Of a DNA stretch of 63,237 nucleotides, positions 56,349 through 63,237 are shown one piece after another (position 1 is the first letter of the stretch; each line of letters opens with the position of its first letter). The stretch comes from a virus. A program made the translations under genes and the position numbers. Location: IMG/VR virus record IMGVR_UViG_3300031249_000002, positions 1-63,237 of that record; one strand, written 5' to 3'. Under the pieces are notes generated by a model, which did no database searches, was not told the origin of the DNA, and saw nothing but the letters and a program-made list of their open reading frames with translations.

Positions 56349-56902
56349 GCCGCCTTCCTCCTTCGTTCCTTCACGGGCTCCGGAGTCGCGAACGCGGCCG
56401 CCTTGATCTCGACGAGCTTCACGTTCGCGACCACGAACGCATCGACCTCGCCCTCGCGCCAAACAGCCGGCATCCCGCGGTCGAGCAGGAAGCGGCGAAC
56501 GACGCGCTTCGGGTTCGTGCCCTTCGGCGGGTTCTTGCCGAGCATGAGCTTCCGCGCCGTCTTCGTCGGGACGAGCCGCTCGACGACGAGTCCCGCGCGG
56601 GTCGCGAGCGCGAGCTTGATCGCGCCCGATACCTCGCCGATTCGCTCGCGCTCGAACTTCGCCCCGAAGGCGTACCCCTCGGCCAGCGCGACCGTGCATC
56701 CGTGCCGTTGCGCGAACGCGAGCACGTCGGTCGTGATGCGGTGCAGGCGCCCGATCCGGAGCTGCTCGGATGCGCCCTTCTCGACCGGATCGCCGGTAGT
56801 GAGCCGGGCGACGCGACTCCAATCCGCGTTCCACGCCGCCGGGACCGCGACCATCGCACAGGCCGAGAGCGAGATATCGAGCGCCAGCACCACGGTGTTC
56901 AC
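56345..56902 (-). CDS. RuvC-like Holliday-junction resolvase
   Basis: 185 aa. RNase H fold: Asp9 in VVLALDISLS, Glu75 in VALAEGYAFG, and Glu152/Asp154 in REGEVDAFVVAN; TKTARKLMLGKNPPKG supplies basic residues. It resolves branched DNA before packaging. C-terminus strongly basic. Confidence 0.78.
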   Translation of the reverse strand: MNTVVLALDISLSACAMVAVPAAWNADWSRVARLTTGDPVEKGASEQLRIGRLHRITTDVLAFAQRHGCTVALAEGYAFGAKFERERIGEVSGAIKLALATRAGLVVERLVPTKTARKLMLGKNPPKGTNPKRVVRRFLLDRGMPAVWREGEVDAFVVANVKLVEIKAAAFATPEPVKERRRKAA

Positions 56903-57510
56903 GCCGGCACGTCTCCGTTCTCTTCCGGAGCCTCGACGGTGTCGCCCGCGGTCGGCTCGTCGTCGAGCTCGTCGGATTCCTGCTCCTCGGCCGCAGTCGG
57001 TTTGCTCTCCGGAAGGTCGTCAGGGTGGCGCGAATTCGGTTCTGTCTTCGCGGCCGCCGCCTTCGGCTTCGGGAGCTCGAGCTGGCGCTCCGACGCGTTC
57101 ATTGCGCGTTCGAACGTCTGCGTGTTCGTGTCCATCCTGTACTCGACGACGCTGCCGACCCGGTACTTGAAGTGCCGCTCGCAATCGACCTCGCGGAACG
57201 TGGCGCCGTCGTTGATCTCCTGCGAGAGCCGCGAGATCTCGGCGTCGATCTGCTTGATCTCCGCCTTCAAGTGGGCGGTCGCGCTCTTCGCGGCCTCGAC
57301 GCGGAGCGCCTTCTCGCTGAGCTTGTGCGCTACCTGCTTCGCCTTGTCGTTCAGCTCGTCGGACGAGAGCTCGCAGCGCATGTTCTGACGGAAGCGCTCG
57401 ATCTTCGTGTCGGGCTGCTGCTTGTCGGTCGCGCTCTTCGCCTTCGGCTTCGACGCGCGCGGCGTCTTCTCTTTCGGTCGCTTGCTCGGGGACTTCTTTC
57501 GATTGGCCAT
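56899..57510 (-). CDS. Hypothetical coiled-coil protein, early operon
   Basis: 203 aa, first 40 residues Lys-rich, then a coiled coil (KAKQVAHKLSEKALRVEAAK, HLKAEIKQIDAEISRLSQEI), a beta segment with CERHFKYRVGSVVEYRMD, and an acidic tail. A very good AGGAGGTAAGC site precedes ATG 57510. The pattern occurs in phage replication or repair clusters; function unknown. Confidence 0.6.
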   Translation of the reverse strand: MANRKKSPSKRPKEKTPRASKPKAKSATDKQQPDTKIERFRQNMRCELSSDELNDKAKQVAHKLSEKALRVEAAKSATAHLKAEIKQIDAEISRLSQEINDGATFREVDCERHFKYRVGSVVEYRMDTNTQTFERAMNASERQLELPKPKAAAAKTEPNSRHPDDLPESKPTAAEEQESDELDDEPTAGDTVEAPEENGDVPA

Positions 57511-57529
57511 GCTTACCTCCTGCGCGCCT

Positions 57530-57850
57530 TCACGGCGCCGTGACTCGTGCGGCGACGCGCTCACCCGTCAGCAGCTCTCTCGCCTCCGGATGCGCGCGGC
57601 GCATTTTCCTGAGCGCCGATTGAATGATCTGGCCGACGCGCGCCTTGGTGATGCCGAGCTCCTTGGCGATCTCCTCGATCGTCGCAGCAGGCTCGATGCC
57701 CGCGACCTCGACCCCGGCCACGCGCAGACGCTCCTCCATGGGATCGAGCTGCCGCTCGTGTGCGTAGTGGCCACGCCGCTTGCGCGCGTACGCGACGTTC
57801 TGCGCGATGATGCGTTTGCGGTTGCGCCGGTAGTACTGCTTGCTGCTCAT
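57530..57850 (-). CDS. Sigma-70 region-4-like HTH protein
   Basis: 106 aa. TIEEIAKELGITKARVGQII followed by QSALRKMRR is a sigma-70 region 4.2 helix-turn-helix (residues about 57-85); a basic region precedes it (RRNRKRIIAQ). It lacks region 2, so it is not a complete sigma factor. It could redirect RNA polymerase or be a repressor-like regulator of early or late genes. Confidence 0.7.
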   Translation of the reverse strand: MSSKQYYRRNRKRIIAQNVAYARKRRGHYAHERQLDPMEERLRVAGVEVAGIEPAATIEEIAKELGITKARVGQIIQSALRKMRRAHPEARELLTGERVAARVTAP

Positions 57851-58068
57851 CGGGCCGCGAGTCCTTTCAGGCACGCGAGTAGGCGTTCGAGGGCATCGTC
57901 GGCGTGAACGGTGATCTCGTCGGCGGTGCGCGGCCCGCGGTCCTCGAGCTCCAAGCCAGCGGTCGCCCAGCGACCACCGTAGGTCACCTCGGCCTTTTCG
58001 CCGAATACGCGGCGAGCCTCGACCAGGCAGAGACCTGGGAGTGCAAGCGCGCGATCAACGTTCTTCAA
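57847..58068 (-). CDS. Small hypothetical early protein
   Basis: 73 aa; ATGA coupling with the sigma-like gene. Compact alpha/beta pattern (ALPGLCLVEARRVFGEKAEV). Unknown. Confidence 0.5.
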   Translation of the reverse strand: MKNVDRALALPGLCLVEARRVFGEKAEVTYGGRWATAGLELEDRGPRTADEITVHADDALERLLACLKGLAAR

Positions 58069-58181
58069 GCCACCCTCCTTCCCGCCTGCAACCCGAGCGC
58101 GCGCCAGGCCTTCGCGACGTCAGCCCGCGCGCCGACCATGAGCCGGCGGGAGCGGGCGAGGAGAGTGTCGACCTCTGTCAT
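58065..58181 (-). CDS. Very small basic helical protein, 38 aa
   Basis: From ATG 58181 in an ATGA overlap. TEVDTLLARSRRLMVGARAD then VAKAWRALGLQAGRRVA, an amphipathic basic helix. Overlaps on both sides make it likely to be translated. Function unknown. Confidence 0.45.
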   Translation of the reverse strand: MTEVDTLLARSRRLMVGARADVAKAWRALGLQAGRRVA

Positions 58182-58711
58182 CGCTTCTCGAGCTCCTTCG
58201 TCCAGCGCCACCGACCGAAGCCGGTAGCTGCGCCGTCGTAGACCGAGAACATCAAATCCTTCGGATACAAGTCCTTTGCGCCGACGAAGCGAATGCGATC
58301 CGTCGCGTAGACGATCGCGTGCGGCCGAACGTGCTCCCAAAACCAGTTCGTCCCGATGCTCGCCGGCGTGAGCATGATGATGCGGCACCGTGGCGACGCT
58401 TCCTGCGCGCACTTCGCGGCGAACTCGGGGATCCGATCAAATGGCGGGTTGAGCCAGAGCAGTCCACCGAGGTGACGCCATTCCTGATGGAGCGCATCCT
58501 CGTGCGCCGAGAAGAATTGCTTGGACCGGCCGCCGTTCACGTTCCGCACGACGCAGTTGTCGTCGCTCGCCGCGAGGTCGAACTCGAGCTTGCCGAATCG
58601 GTGCTCGACCGCGTCGATGACCTCCCACGGCGTGCCGTAGTCCTGGCGGCTTTCACTCGGCTTTTGCGCCGGCATCTTCCGGCGCTTCGGCGCATCGCTC
58701 CCATCAGCCAT
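58178..58711 (-). CDS. Phage N6-adenine DNA methyltransferase (Dam-like)
   Basis: 177 aa from ATG 58711. QDYGTPWEVIDAVEHRFGK and FDLAASDDNCVV are the family opening, and WLNPPFDR (about 87-93) is the catalytic NPPF motif. Small stand-alone enzymes of this type methylate phage DNA, which can give protection from restriction. No partner endonuclease is adjacent. Confidence 0.82.
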   Translation of the reverse strand: MADGSDAPKRRKMPAQKPSESRQDYGTPWEVIDAVEHRFGKLEFDLAASDDNCVVRNVNGGRSKQFFSAHEDALHQEWRHLGGLLWLNPPFDRIPEFAAKCAQEASPRCRIIMLTPASIGTNWFWEHVRPHAIVYATDRIRFVGAKDLYPKDLMFSVYDGAATGFGRWRWTKELEKR

Positions 58712-58994
58712 TTGGGTCCGTCTCCTCGGTGTGTACGAGCGCCGCAAAATCCTCGACCGCGAGCGGCCGGTCGGTGAGCGGCGCGACGCTCGCGTCTCTC
58801 AATGTCGGCGCCTCGTCTCGCGCGTCCCGCGCGCCGGCCTCAACGCGCTCCACGCGCAGCGTGAGCAGCGAGCAGCGCGCGCGCACGAAGTCCTCGAGAC
58901 ACTCGAGGTGCTGGACCGCGCCGACGCGCGTCCGGAACACGAGCGGCAACCCCGCGGGTGGGCTGACGGCGAAGAGGGCATCGCCTTCCTTCAT
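58704..58994 (-). CDS. Hypothetical early protein
   Basis: 96 aa, overlapping the methylase by 8 bases. Begins GDALFAVSPPAGLPLVFRTR and has two Cys near the centre. No family recognised. Confidence 0.5.
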   Translation of the reverse strand: MKEGDALFAVSPPAGLPLVFRTRVGAVQHLECLEDFVRARCSLLTLRVERVEAGARDARDEAPTLRDASVAPLTDRPLAVEDFAALVHTEETDPNG

Positions 58995-59329
58995 GGTTCC
59001 GCTCCGATGCTACGGGTCACGTAGGTCAGGTGTTCACGTTCGTAGAGGGCCATCGCGGCCGTCATGCCCGGCGACATCCCGTGATCGATGTAGAAGACGC
59101 GCTTGTGCGCGAGTCGGCGCCACACGAGCCCGGCGGCGATGCCGAGCGCTCGTTCCTCCGGGATCCGGTCGTCGAGCGCGCCCGGAATCATCTTGTGCGA
59201 GGCGTAGGGCGTCTCGCCGCGGTCCAGGCAATCGCGGATGCAGCGATCGAGATAGCGGACGTTCCGCGCGTACTCCTCGTCAGAGCCGGTCTCGCCCTTG
59301 AACGGCGACTCGATGATGGTCGGGATCAC
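58991..59329 (-). CDS. Nucleoside 2-deoxyribosyltransferase-like (DUF7768-type) protein
   Basis: 112 aa. IIESPFKGETGSDEEYARNV, RYLDRCIRDCLDRGETPYAS, LDDRIPEERALGIAAGLVW and the C-terminal SPGMTAAMALYERE match the small phage DUF7768 proteins with nucleoside deoxyribosyltransferase fold. A nucleotide metabolism or anti-defence role is possible. Confidence 0.7.
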   Translation of the reverse strand: MIPTIIESPFKGETGSDEEYARNVRYLDRCIRDCLDRGETPYASHKMIPGALDDRIPEERALGIAAGLVWRRLAHKRVFYIDHGMSPGMTAAMALYEREHLTYVTRSIGAEP

Positions 59330-59523
59330 GAGCGCACCTCAGAGGTTTGCGGAACGGACTCGGTCGGCTCTGTCTTCGGCAGCAGCGTGACAACCCCGTC
59401 GCGGCAGCGTTCCGCGAACGTCCGCCGGATCTCGTGGAGCTCGCTCAGATAGAGGCCGCGCGCGCCACTCGCGAGCATCTCGGCCTCGGAGCGATCGAAA
59501 AACATGTCCCATGCAGCGCTCAT
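59326..59523 (-). CDS. Small hypothetical early protein
   Basis: 65 aa from ATG 59523. Helical start (AAWDMFFDRSEAEMLASGAR), Arg-rich middle, Pro/Thr/Ser tail. Overlaps both neighbours. Unknown. Confidence 0.5.
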   Translation of the reverse strand: MSAAWDMFFDRSEAEMLASGARGLYLSELHEIRRTFAERCRDGVVTLLPKTEPTESVPQTSEVRS

Positions 59524-60029
59524 GATCCCGACGCCTCCGCGCGCCGGAGCTCGACGACGATGCGGCGAGCGGTCCTGACGCGAGCCTCGGCGCCGAGCCA
59601 ATGGCACGAGGCGCCGCCCGAGAAAGCGCCTACGGTCGGCGAGAGCGCGTGCTCGCGACAGCGCCAGCCGTGATACCGGAGTTGGCGGATCGCGCACCGC
59701 GCCTCCGCGGCGATCGACCCGTCCGTGCCTGCGTCGAGCGCCCACGCCTCGCGGCACGCGCTCTGATGCAATTGCCAGCTTCCGCGCGCTTTCCCGCCGT
59801 CACATTCACCCGCGCGGCAAACGCCATGCACCACGCCACTGGCGAATCCGCTCTCGTGCAGCCCGAGCGCGACGAGCAGCGCGGCGTCCGTGGTGTCGCG
59901 CGACGCTTCAGCAATCGCGATAGCGACAGGAGCGAGCGCACGTTCGCGCTGCTCGCTCGTCGCGTGACGGTCCGCCCACGCGGGATGCTGGAGGAGCACT
60001 ACGAGGATTGCAGCGGACGAGGCGGTCAC
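59520..60029 (-). CDS. Transglycosylase-like (SLT fold) exported protein
   Basis: 169 aa from GTG 60029. N-terminal hydrophobic stretch (SSAAILVVLLQHPAWA) is probably a signal peptide. Glu60 in LLVALGLHESGF and GSWQLHQSA (84-92) match the soluble lytic transglycosylase catalytic pattern. Cys pairs suggest disulfides in the periplasm. It is far from the lysis cassette, so wall remodelling at entry or in early infection is possible. Confidence 0.65.
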   Translation of the reverse strand: MTASSAAILVVLLQHPAWADRHATSEQRERALAPVAIAIAEASRDTTDAALLVALGLHESGFASGVVHGVCRAGECDGGKARGSWQLHQSACREAWALDAGTDGSIAAEARCAIRQLRYHGWRCREHALSPTVGAFSGGASCHWLGAEARVRTARRIVVELRRAEASGS

Positions 60030-60406
60030 CACGCCACCTCCGTGCTCGGAGCCGGATGCTCACCCCAATCCGTCGCCTCGCCGGCCTTGCCGATCGCGTA
60101 CAGCGCGCCCTTGCGCAACAGCGATGCGGGCGCTTCGAGGCACTGGTAGACGCCGAGCCAGAAGCGCTGTTCGAGCGTGCTCCCGTCCTTCGCCCATTGC
60201 TCGCGGCGGGCCTCGTCGAGGCGCACGAGCACGAGCGCGCCCTCGACCGCCAGGTCGGCAGCGACGAGCGCGCCGAGCAGGCCAGCGGCAACGACCGCGC
60301 GTGCAAGCGGGAACGGACCCGGCTCGGGCGCCATCGGTGAGCCGGGACGCCGGACCGCGAAGGGCCGGCGCCGTGGTTCGTAGGTGTAGCCGTCGTCGAA
60401 TCTCAT
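60026..60406 (-). CDS. Membrane protein of the early operon
   Basis: 126 aa. Arg/Pro-rich N-terminus, one transmembrane stretch at about 36-60 (ARAVVAAGLLGALVAADLAV), then a soluble helical part (WLGVYQCLEAPASLLRKGAL). Unknown function. Confidence 0.5.
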   Translation of the reverse strand: MRFDDGYTYEPRRRPFAVRRPGSPMAPEPGPFPLARAVVAAGLLGALVAADLAVEGALVLVRLDEARREQWAKDGSTLEQRFWLGVYQCLEAPASLLRKGALYAIGKAGEATDWGEHPAPSTEVAW

Positions 60407-60600
60407 TCGCTTTCCTCCGTGATGTCGGTCGCGCCGACGAGGTCCGTCACTCCGTGCGCACCGCCCTTGCAGACGTGCCGCGAGATGCGCGCGGCCTTCG
60501 TCGGCGCCGCGATGCGCGCGTCGATCTCCGCTTCGGGCGTCGCGTGCGTGGCGGGGCCCGTCTCGATCGCATTACACAACCGGCAACGCCAGAGACTCAC
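60403..60600 (-). CDS. Small Cys/His protein
   Basis: 65 aa from GTG 60600, overlapping the upstream stop. Contains CRLCNAIETGP and RHVCKGGAHG, consistent with a zinc site. Acidic C-terminus. Unknown. Confidence 0.5.
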   Translation of the reverse strand: MSLWRCRLCNAIETGPATHATPEAEIDARIAAPTKAARISRHVCKGGAHGVTDLVGATDITEESE

Positions 60601-60659
60601 GACCACGAGACACCTCCCGCGAACGCGAAGACGAGGGCGAGCAGGACGAGGGCGGTCAA
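60597..60659 (-). CDS. Possible 20-aa membrane peptide
   Basis: TTG 60659 overlaps the HNH stop and the frame ends inside the next start. LTALVLLALVFAFAGGVSWS is a pure transmembrane helix. Without the coupling it would be ignored; expression is uncertain. Confidence 0.3.
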   Translation of the reverse strand: MTALVLLALVFAFAGGVSWS

Positions 60660-61222
60660 GAGGCCCTCCGACGTTCAGCGAGCCGCCCCGCGAGCTCCGC
60701 GGTTACCCTGCGATGGCACGGCCGACACAACGTGCGGAGCCCGTCGAGCGAGCAGCACCCGCCGCCCTCCGCGACCGGTACGACGTGGTCCATCTCCCAA
60801 GCGCCGTGCATCCCGACGACGGCCGGACAGAGCGCGCACTGGCCGGCGTCACGCTCCCAGACCTTGCGGCGCGCATAGCCGGCGTTGCTCCGTAGCTTCC
60901 ACTCGTGGACGCAGGCCTCGCCGCAGAACGTCCGTCGCTTCGACGCGCACTCGGTCTCGCACCAGCGGCAGAGCGGGAGGCCCGCCGGGCTCTTCAGCAG
61001 CTCGTGCGAGTCCGCGCCCGGCATGACCCGCGGGGGGATGCCGGCCTCGAAGGCCTCGAGCTCACGGCGCGCGGCCGCGAGGGCGAGCGCGTACTCCTTG
61101 CGATGCTTCCGCTCCCATGGCTGGAGCGTCGAGCGGCCCGCGTAGTAGCTCAGCCGGTGCTCCCGGATCTCGACCTCGGAGCGGAGCGCGCCGAGGAGCG
61201 TCGAGGGGAGGCGACCCGTCAT
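60656..61222 (-). CDS. HNH endonuclease-like protein
   Basis: 188 aa. The N-terminal half is helical with a CRWCETECAS...FCGEACVHEW cluster. The HNH core is KVWERDAGQCALCPAVV ... WEMDHVVPVAEGGG (His-Asp-His), LDGLRTLCRPCHRRVTAEL. Two CxxC pairs bind structural zinc. Likely a DNA nickase or homing-type nuclease. Confidence 0.8.
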   Translation of the reverse strand: MTGRLPSTLLGALRSEVEIREHRLSYYAGRSTLQPWERKHRKEYALALAAARRELEAFEAGIPPRVMPGADSHELLKSPAGLPLCRWCETECASKRRTFCGEACVHEWKLRSNAGYARRKVWERDAGQCALCPAVVGMHGAWEMDHVVPVAEGGGCCSLDGLRTLCRPCHRRVTAELAGRLAERRRAS

Positions 61223-61467
61223 CGCCGCACCGCCTTCGCGAATTCGACGGGGGCGTTCAGCGCTTCACGAACGCGTGCGCGGTGGATGGCAACCGTACGG
61301 ACCAGGTCGGCGACCCGCGCCCGCGGGAAGAGCTCGCGAAGAAACTCCGTCTCGACGACGAAGGGCAGGGGCCAGCGGTCCCGCGGTGGCACGCCCCGCG
61401 AGCGGACGGGGATGAGCCAGCCGCGGCGGCGGGCGAGTCGGAGCAGGTGGACGTCGAGGGCGCTCAC
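61219..61467 (-). CDS. Small basic protein downstream of integrase
   Basis: 82 aa from GTG 61467. Basic and helical (SALDVHLLRLARRRGWLIPV, VADLVRTVAIHRARVREALN). The size and position downstream of int suggest an excisionase or regulator, but the sequence does not confirm it. Confidence 0.5.
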   Translation of the reverse strand: MSALDVHLLRLARRRGWLIPVRSRGVPPRDRWPLPFVVETEFLRELFPRARVADLVRTVAIHRARVREALNAPVEFAKAVRR

Positions 61468-62810
61468 TATCGGCGGCCCCCGACAAGGCGAGCCGACGGG
61501 GCGACGGGGGCGCCCTCGAGCAGGAGCCCGCCCTCCCGGACCAGTTCATGAAGCCGCGCCTTCGCGAGGGGGCTCTTCCCCGCCCGGTAAGCTACGCTGG
61601 TCGCCTCGCGGACGAGGGCCCCGAGCCGGTCATCCCGCGCCGTGGAACGCCGGTGGAATTCCTCGACTGCAAGTCCCGAGAATCCTTCGAGGTGTGCCGG
61701 ATTCGTAAACCGTAGGTCTCGAGTTCGAATCTCGAAGGTGGCTCGATACTTAGACGCGGCGGCGTCTCCATCGTGGAATTCCACGGTCCGCGCCGCCGCT
61801 CCTCGCAACGTCTCGTTGAGGAAGTGCGCGTACCGCTCGGTCGTCTTGATGCTCGCGTGACCGAGAAGGTTCTGAATCTCCGGCAGCGTCCACGCCGGGC
61901 CCCACCAGCCGGCGAGCAGCGATGTCGCGCACGTGTGCCGGAGGTCGTACCAGCGGAAGTCATCCGCGAGGCCGGCCGACTTGACCCAGTCCTTCCAGTG
62001 CGTGGGGAAGCTCGAATCGGCGCGACGATCGTTCGTGCGCGGTGCGGGGAAGACTGCGTCGCACTTGCCCTTGCGCGCGCGCTCCGCGGCTCGGAACGCT
62101 TCGAGCGCGAGACCGAACAACGGAAGACGGCGCACGCGGCCCGTCTTCGTCGGCTTGCCGTCGCGTGAGTAGCGGATCGTCACCTGCAGTGCGTCGAAGT
62201 CGACGTCGTCCCAGGTCAAGCGCCACTGTTCGGAGTTGCGCAGACCGAGCCCGAGCGCGGCGGCTACCGCCGGCCATTCCTCGGCCTCGACGACTTCAAG
62301 GAGCGCGAGCTGTTGATCCGGCATCGCGACATGCCACGGGTCATCAGAGCGAGCGTCGTCCGCCTTCGCGACGCGCACGTCGCGCGCTGGGTTCTCGTCG
62401 AGCAGCTCGTCCTCGACGGCGTCCTTCAAAACTTGTCGGAGGATGTTCAGCGCGTTGCGCCGCGTTTGCGCGGCGAGTCCCTTGTCCTGCAACCAAAGGA
62501 GCCAATCGCGCACGTGGCGCTTGCTCAGGGAACGAATGGGGATCTTCGCGATGGGATGCTGCTCGACATAGAGCGCCCACACATTCCCCTCGTTGTCCTT
62601 GTCGCGTGTCCGGCGACGCTTCTCGAAGCCTTCCCACAGCGATTCAAGTAGCGGACCCTTGCCCTTCACGGGGAAGGGCTTCGCGAGAGCGAGCTCCGCT
62701 TCGCGCTCGGTGTCGAACGTGCCGATGCCGCGGTACTTCCCGGTGCTCGGATCGATCTTCCGCGCGCGGAAGCGTCCCGACTTGAGCGCCTCGATCGTGC
62801 CTTCCCTCAC
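61467..62810 (-). CDS. int: Tyrosine integrase
   Basis: 447 aa from GTG 62810, overlapping the upstream stop. N-terminal AP2/SAM-like domains (about 1-145). Catalytic residues: Arg191 (LGLRNSEQW), Tyr288-x-x-Arg291 (YDLRH; Tyr replaces the usual His), His318 (LLGHAS) and Tyr327 (ERYAHF). The C-terminal 90 residues are extra. DNA for residues about 356-370 is antisense to the 3' half of a tRNA gene, i.e. attP lies inside the gene. Integration would exchange the C-terminus. Confidence 0.9.
   Translation of the reverse strand: MREGTIEALKSGRFRARKIDPSTGKYRGIGTFDTEREAELALAKPFPVKGKGPLLESLWEGFEKRRRTRDKDNEGNVWALYVEQHPIAKIPIRSLSKRHVRDWLLWLQDKGLAAQTRRNALNILRQVLKDAVEDELLDENPARDVRVAKADDARSDDPWHVAMPDQQLALLEVVEAEEWPAVAAALGLGLRNSEQWRLTWDDVDFDALQVTIRYSRDGKPTKTGRVRRLPLFGLALEAFRAAERARKGKCDAVFPAPRTNDRRADSSFPTHWKDWVKSAGLADDFRWYDLRHTCATSLLAGWWGPAWTLPEIQNLLGHASIKTTERYAHFLNETLRGAAARTVEFHDGDAAASKYRATFEIRTRDLRFTNPAHLEGFSGLAVEEFHRRSTARDDRLGALVREATSVAYRAGKSPLAKARLHELVREGGLLLEGAPVAPSARLVGGRR
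61702..61743 (+). other. attP: attP core: 3' half of a tRNA-Thr(CGU)
   Basis: On the plus strand this reads anticodon loop TTCGTAA (anticodon CGT, 61704-61706), anticodon 3' stem ACCGT, variable loop, a perfect T stem-loop TCGAG-TTCGAAT-CTCGA (61719-61735), and acceptor strand AGGTGGC plus T. No 5' half is present and CCA is absent. Such half tRNAs are phage attachment cores; the matching host gene would start GCCACCT. Confidence 0.8.
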
Positions 62811-63163
62811 GCCGCAATCCTCCGCGCCCGCTCGAGGCGCTCTGCGTTCTCCTCCTCGTCGTCCTTCGACCACAGCGAGCGGACCATGTCGAAGACGTCG
62901 TCGAGCGTCAGGTCGAGCGTCACCGAGCCGGAGCCGCCGCACGTATCGCACCAGTCCGGATCGACGCCGTCCTCACCGAACCCGTGGTGGTAGCCCTTGC
63001 CGGCGCAGCGCTCGCAGGTCTCCGATACGGAGACCATGCCGTTGCCTACGTGGCAAATCCGATCCTCGCCGACGGCCTTCGTCGCAAGCTTGAGCGCCGC
63101 GGTGTCGAGGCGGTCCGCGATGCGAACGAGCACCAAGGCGGAGATGAAGCGGAGAGCCTTCAT
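62807..63163 (-). CDS. DnaJ-type zinc-finger protein
   Basis: 118 aa from ATG 63163 (GGGAGG upstream). Basic helix first (KALRFISALVLVRIADRLDT), then CERCAGKGYHHGFG and CDTCGGSGSV, two CxxCxGxG repeats as in the DnaJ zinc centre, then acidic helix. Probably a small protein-binding module. Confidence 0.6.
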   Translation of the reverse strand: MKALRFISALVLVRIADRLDTAALKLATKAVGEDRICHVGNGMVSVSETCERCAGKGYHHGFGEDGVDPDWCDTCGGSGSVTLDLTLDDVFDMVRSLWSKDDEEENAERLERARRIAA

Positions 63164-63237
63164 GCCGCCTCCCGAATCCGCGCCTGCACGTCCGCCGGCA
63201 CCTTCCAAAAGCCCAGGGCTCCCTTGCACGGAACGAA
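63160..63237 (-). CDS. Truncated gene at window edge
   Basis: Only the last 25 codons are present, ending VPADVQARIREAA; it continues beyond the window. Coupled to the zinc-finger gene by an ATGA overlap. The fragment is too short to identify. Confidence 0.5.
   Translation of the reverse strand, partial: FVPCKGALGFWKVPADVQARIREAA

Noticed and set aside
55783-56834. Longer version (351 aa) of the PD-(D/E)XK protein reaching to 56834.
   Set aside because: The upstream part overlaps the RuvC-like gene and is Arg/Ala-rich shadow; GTG 56348 is coupled to the previous stop.
61690-61745. A tRNA gene inside int.
   Set aside because: Only the half from anticodon loop to acceptor 3' strand is present; there is no D arm or 5' acceptor strand. 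It is the attP core.

Overview
The window is most of a temperate, contractile-tailed bacteriophage (or prophage) with high G+C content. The head genes are of phage lambda type and the tail genes of phage Mu type, so it is a mosaic myovirus-like phage. A Gram-negative host with an outer membrane is implied by the lipoproteins of the lysis region. A myxobacterial (Myxococcota/Polyangiales-like) host is my best guess, on two grounds: a cargo lipoprotein with a Gly/Ala/Ser/Thr-rich linker and a Cys-rich tail is in a style common in those genomes, and attP lies inside the integrase gene, as in Myxococcus phage Mx8. The host assignment is inference. LAYOUT. 1-12226, plus strand: a tightly overlapping run of mostly small genes: recombination functions (RecE-like exonuclease, OB-like partner, HerA/DUF87-type ATPase), many small zinc-ribbon proteins, small membrane peptides, coiled-coil and HTH/RHH proteins. 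12251-12290 carries a terminator for the convergent minus-strand block. 12346-16263, minus: lysis region (holin candidates, GH25 endolysin, small lipoproteins, papain-like protease). 16295-24697, minus: fibres, receptor-binding and decoration proteins including a GH140-like glycosidase. 24747-25448, plus: an inserted host-like lipoprotein gene. 25464-37720, minus: Mu-like tail (baseplate, spike, hub, gpN, tape measure, frameshifted chaperone, tube, sheath, completion proteins). 37733-45329, minus: lambda-like head (E, D, C/Nu3, B, gpW-like, GpA terminase), followed upstream by the small terminase and a 283-bp control region. 46295-49046: small morphogenesis and regulatory genes. 49047-49826: about 780 bp without a convincing protein, filled by an ordered RNA-like array. 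49827-63237, minus: replication and early genes (DnaB-like helicase, primase, replication initiator, RuvC-like resolvase, sigma-like HTH protein, Dam-like methylase, HNH endonuclease, integrase), interrupted by a second plus-strand cargo gene at 51215-51673. The right edge cuts a gene. MOST UNUSUAL FEATURE. 49123-49820 holds seven hairpins whose stems differ in sequence yet stay complementary. Six linkers separate them, each built almost entirely of in-register pentanucleotides CNNCG (minus-strand sense), 14-16 per linker, with a module period of about 102-120 bp. Nearly all imperfect stem pairs are G-U on the minus-strand RNA and C-A on the other, which indicates a selected minus-strand RNA. 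I know of no described element with this architecture. The genes next to it (49827-50441, 50438-51106 and 48024-49046) are its candidate protein partners. A second, smaller theme is 6-bp leader hairpins with an identical ACGGA loop and different stems before the genes at 9746 and 10304, resembling CsrA/Rsm sites.
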